From Alphaproteobacteria bacterium (GTDB taxonomy: Bacteria > Pseudomonadota > Alphaproteobacteria > Rhodobacterales > Rhodobacteraceae), in NCBI GenBank assembly GCA_030148665.1, contig JASBSZ010000042.1, positions 1 to 43,161 on the forward strand: a stretch of DNA of 43,161 bases, written 5' to 3'. This document shows, piece by piece, positions 43,025 to 43,161 of the stretch. Positions within the stretch are counted from its first letter, which is position 1; each line of letters begins with the position of its first letter. A program made the position numbers and the translations under genes. The notes below the pieces were generated by a model. The model searched no databases. It saw nothing but the letters and a program-made list of their open reading frames with translations, and was not told the origin of the DNA.

Positions 43025-43161
43025 TGTGAATCGGCGTGCAAAACTGACCCACTTAGGTGGGTTATGAGCGAGTAAAATTGACCCACCTGTTTCGTTAACA
43101 TCCGCGCAAAATTGTGCGGAGGAAAGAGCAGGTGATATTGATGGAAAGCGTATCGAAGATC
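43025..43161 (+). mobile_element. Left end of an IS21-family insertion sequence (partial)
   Basis: The end starts near TGTGAATCGGCGTGCAAAAC, which matches the usual IS21-type terminus. As in IS21 elements there are repeated transposase-binding motifs: CAAAACTGACCCAC at 43039-43052 and TAAAATTGACCCAC at 43073-43086. A transposase start follows. The right end, the helper gene and any target duplication are outside the window. The element lies 134 bases after the tRNA-Arg gene; 42891-43024 holds nothing I can identify. Confidence 0.75.
43132..43161 (+). CDS. istA: IS21-family transposase IstA, first codons (partial)
   Basis: Ten codons are visible, beginning GTG ATA TTG ATG GAA, with GGAGG (43118-43122) placed 9 bases before the GTG. 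The predicted N-terminus (M)ILMESVSKI resembles IstA proteins, whose next part would be a helix-turn-helix. The identity rests mainly on the terminal repeats upstream and cannot be confirmed from ten codons. Confidence 0.55.
   Translation, partial: MILMESVSKI

Noticed and set aside
42846..43052. - strand frame with a sequence like EEDSNPRPPDS
   Set aside because: This peptide is the well-known artefact of translating a tRNA gene on the opposite strand.
1..43161. CRISPR array, rRNA genes or prophage
   Set aside because: I found no regularly spaced repeats, no rRNA sequence and no phage structural or integrase genes in the window.

Overview
This window looks like a chromosome segment from a Rhodobacteraceae-type alphaproteobacterium (Rhodobacter/Paracoccus relatives). 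The evidence is high G+C, strong G/C preference at third codon positions, an ATP12 F1-assembly chaperone gene, a BztABCD/AapJQMP-type amino-acid transporter, and luxR-luxI genes directly behind rplQ. I cannot fix the genus from sequence alone.

Region 1 (1-15104, + strand) is the translation and transcription mega-cluster: the end of tuf, the S10 genes (rpsJ to rpsQ), the spc genes (rplN to secY, then adk) and the alpha genes (rpsM, rpsK, rpoA, rplQ). Order is canonical and every protein is full length. The cluster is subdivided by DNA signals. A terminator-like hairpin and a good promoter lie between rpmD and rplO. A structured palindromic element and a promoter with a perfect 14-bp palindrome in its spacer lie upstream of rpsM. 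Further GC hairpins sit in most of the longer gaps. A strong terminator follows rplQ.

Region 2 (15105-16733) is a quorum-sensing pair. A LuxR-type regulator has a lux-box-like dyad lying over its -10 element and start codon. It is followed by a LuxI-type acyl-homoserine-lactone synthase, a tandem repeat and a terminator.

Region 3 (16734-21842) is housekeeping: a periplasmic HtrA/Deg protease, the clamp-loader-like AAA+ ATPase RarA, the fluoride channel CrcB, an RluC-type pseudouridine synthase and ATP12. Several of these genes overlap at start/stop codons. Region 4 (21843-26949) is the four-gene amino-acid ABC transporter bztABCD, with a hairpin after the binding-protein gene and a low-G+C mosaic-looking patch inside bztC.

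Region 5 (26948-38844, mostly - strand) carries sixA, argB, engB, yidC, yidD, rnpA and rpmH, plus a + strand SDR gene. Between the conserved members lie a GGDEF/EAL protein, ttcA, a large RTX-type M10 metalloprotease with a nidogen-like (NIDO) domain inside its catalytic region, and a DsrC/TusE-like gene with an in-frame stop at codon 6.

Region 6 (38845-43161, + strand) holds a TVP38/TMEM64 membrane protein overlapping a MerA/Lpd-like flavoprotein disulfide reductase, a membrane sensor histidine kinase, tRNA-Arg(ACG) with its own promoter, and the left end of an IS21-family insertion sequence cut off by the window edge.

The most unusual items are the NIDO-split metalloprotease, the lux-box-like dyad on the luxR start codon, the nonsense codon in the DsrC-like gene, the composition patch in bztC, and the palindrome in the rpsM promoter.
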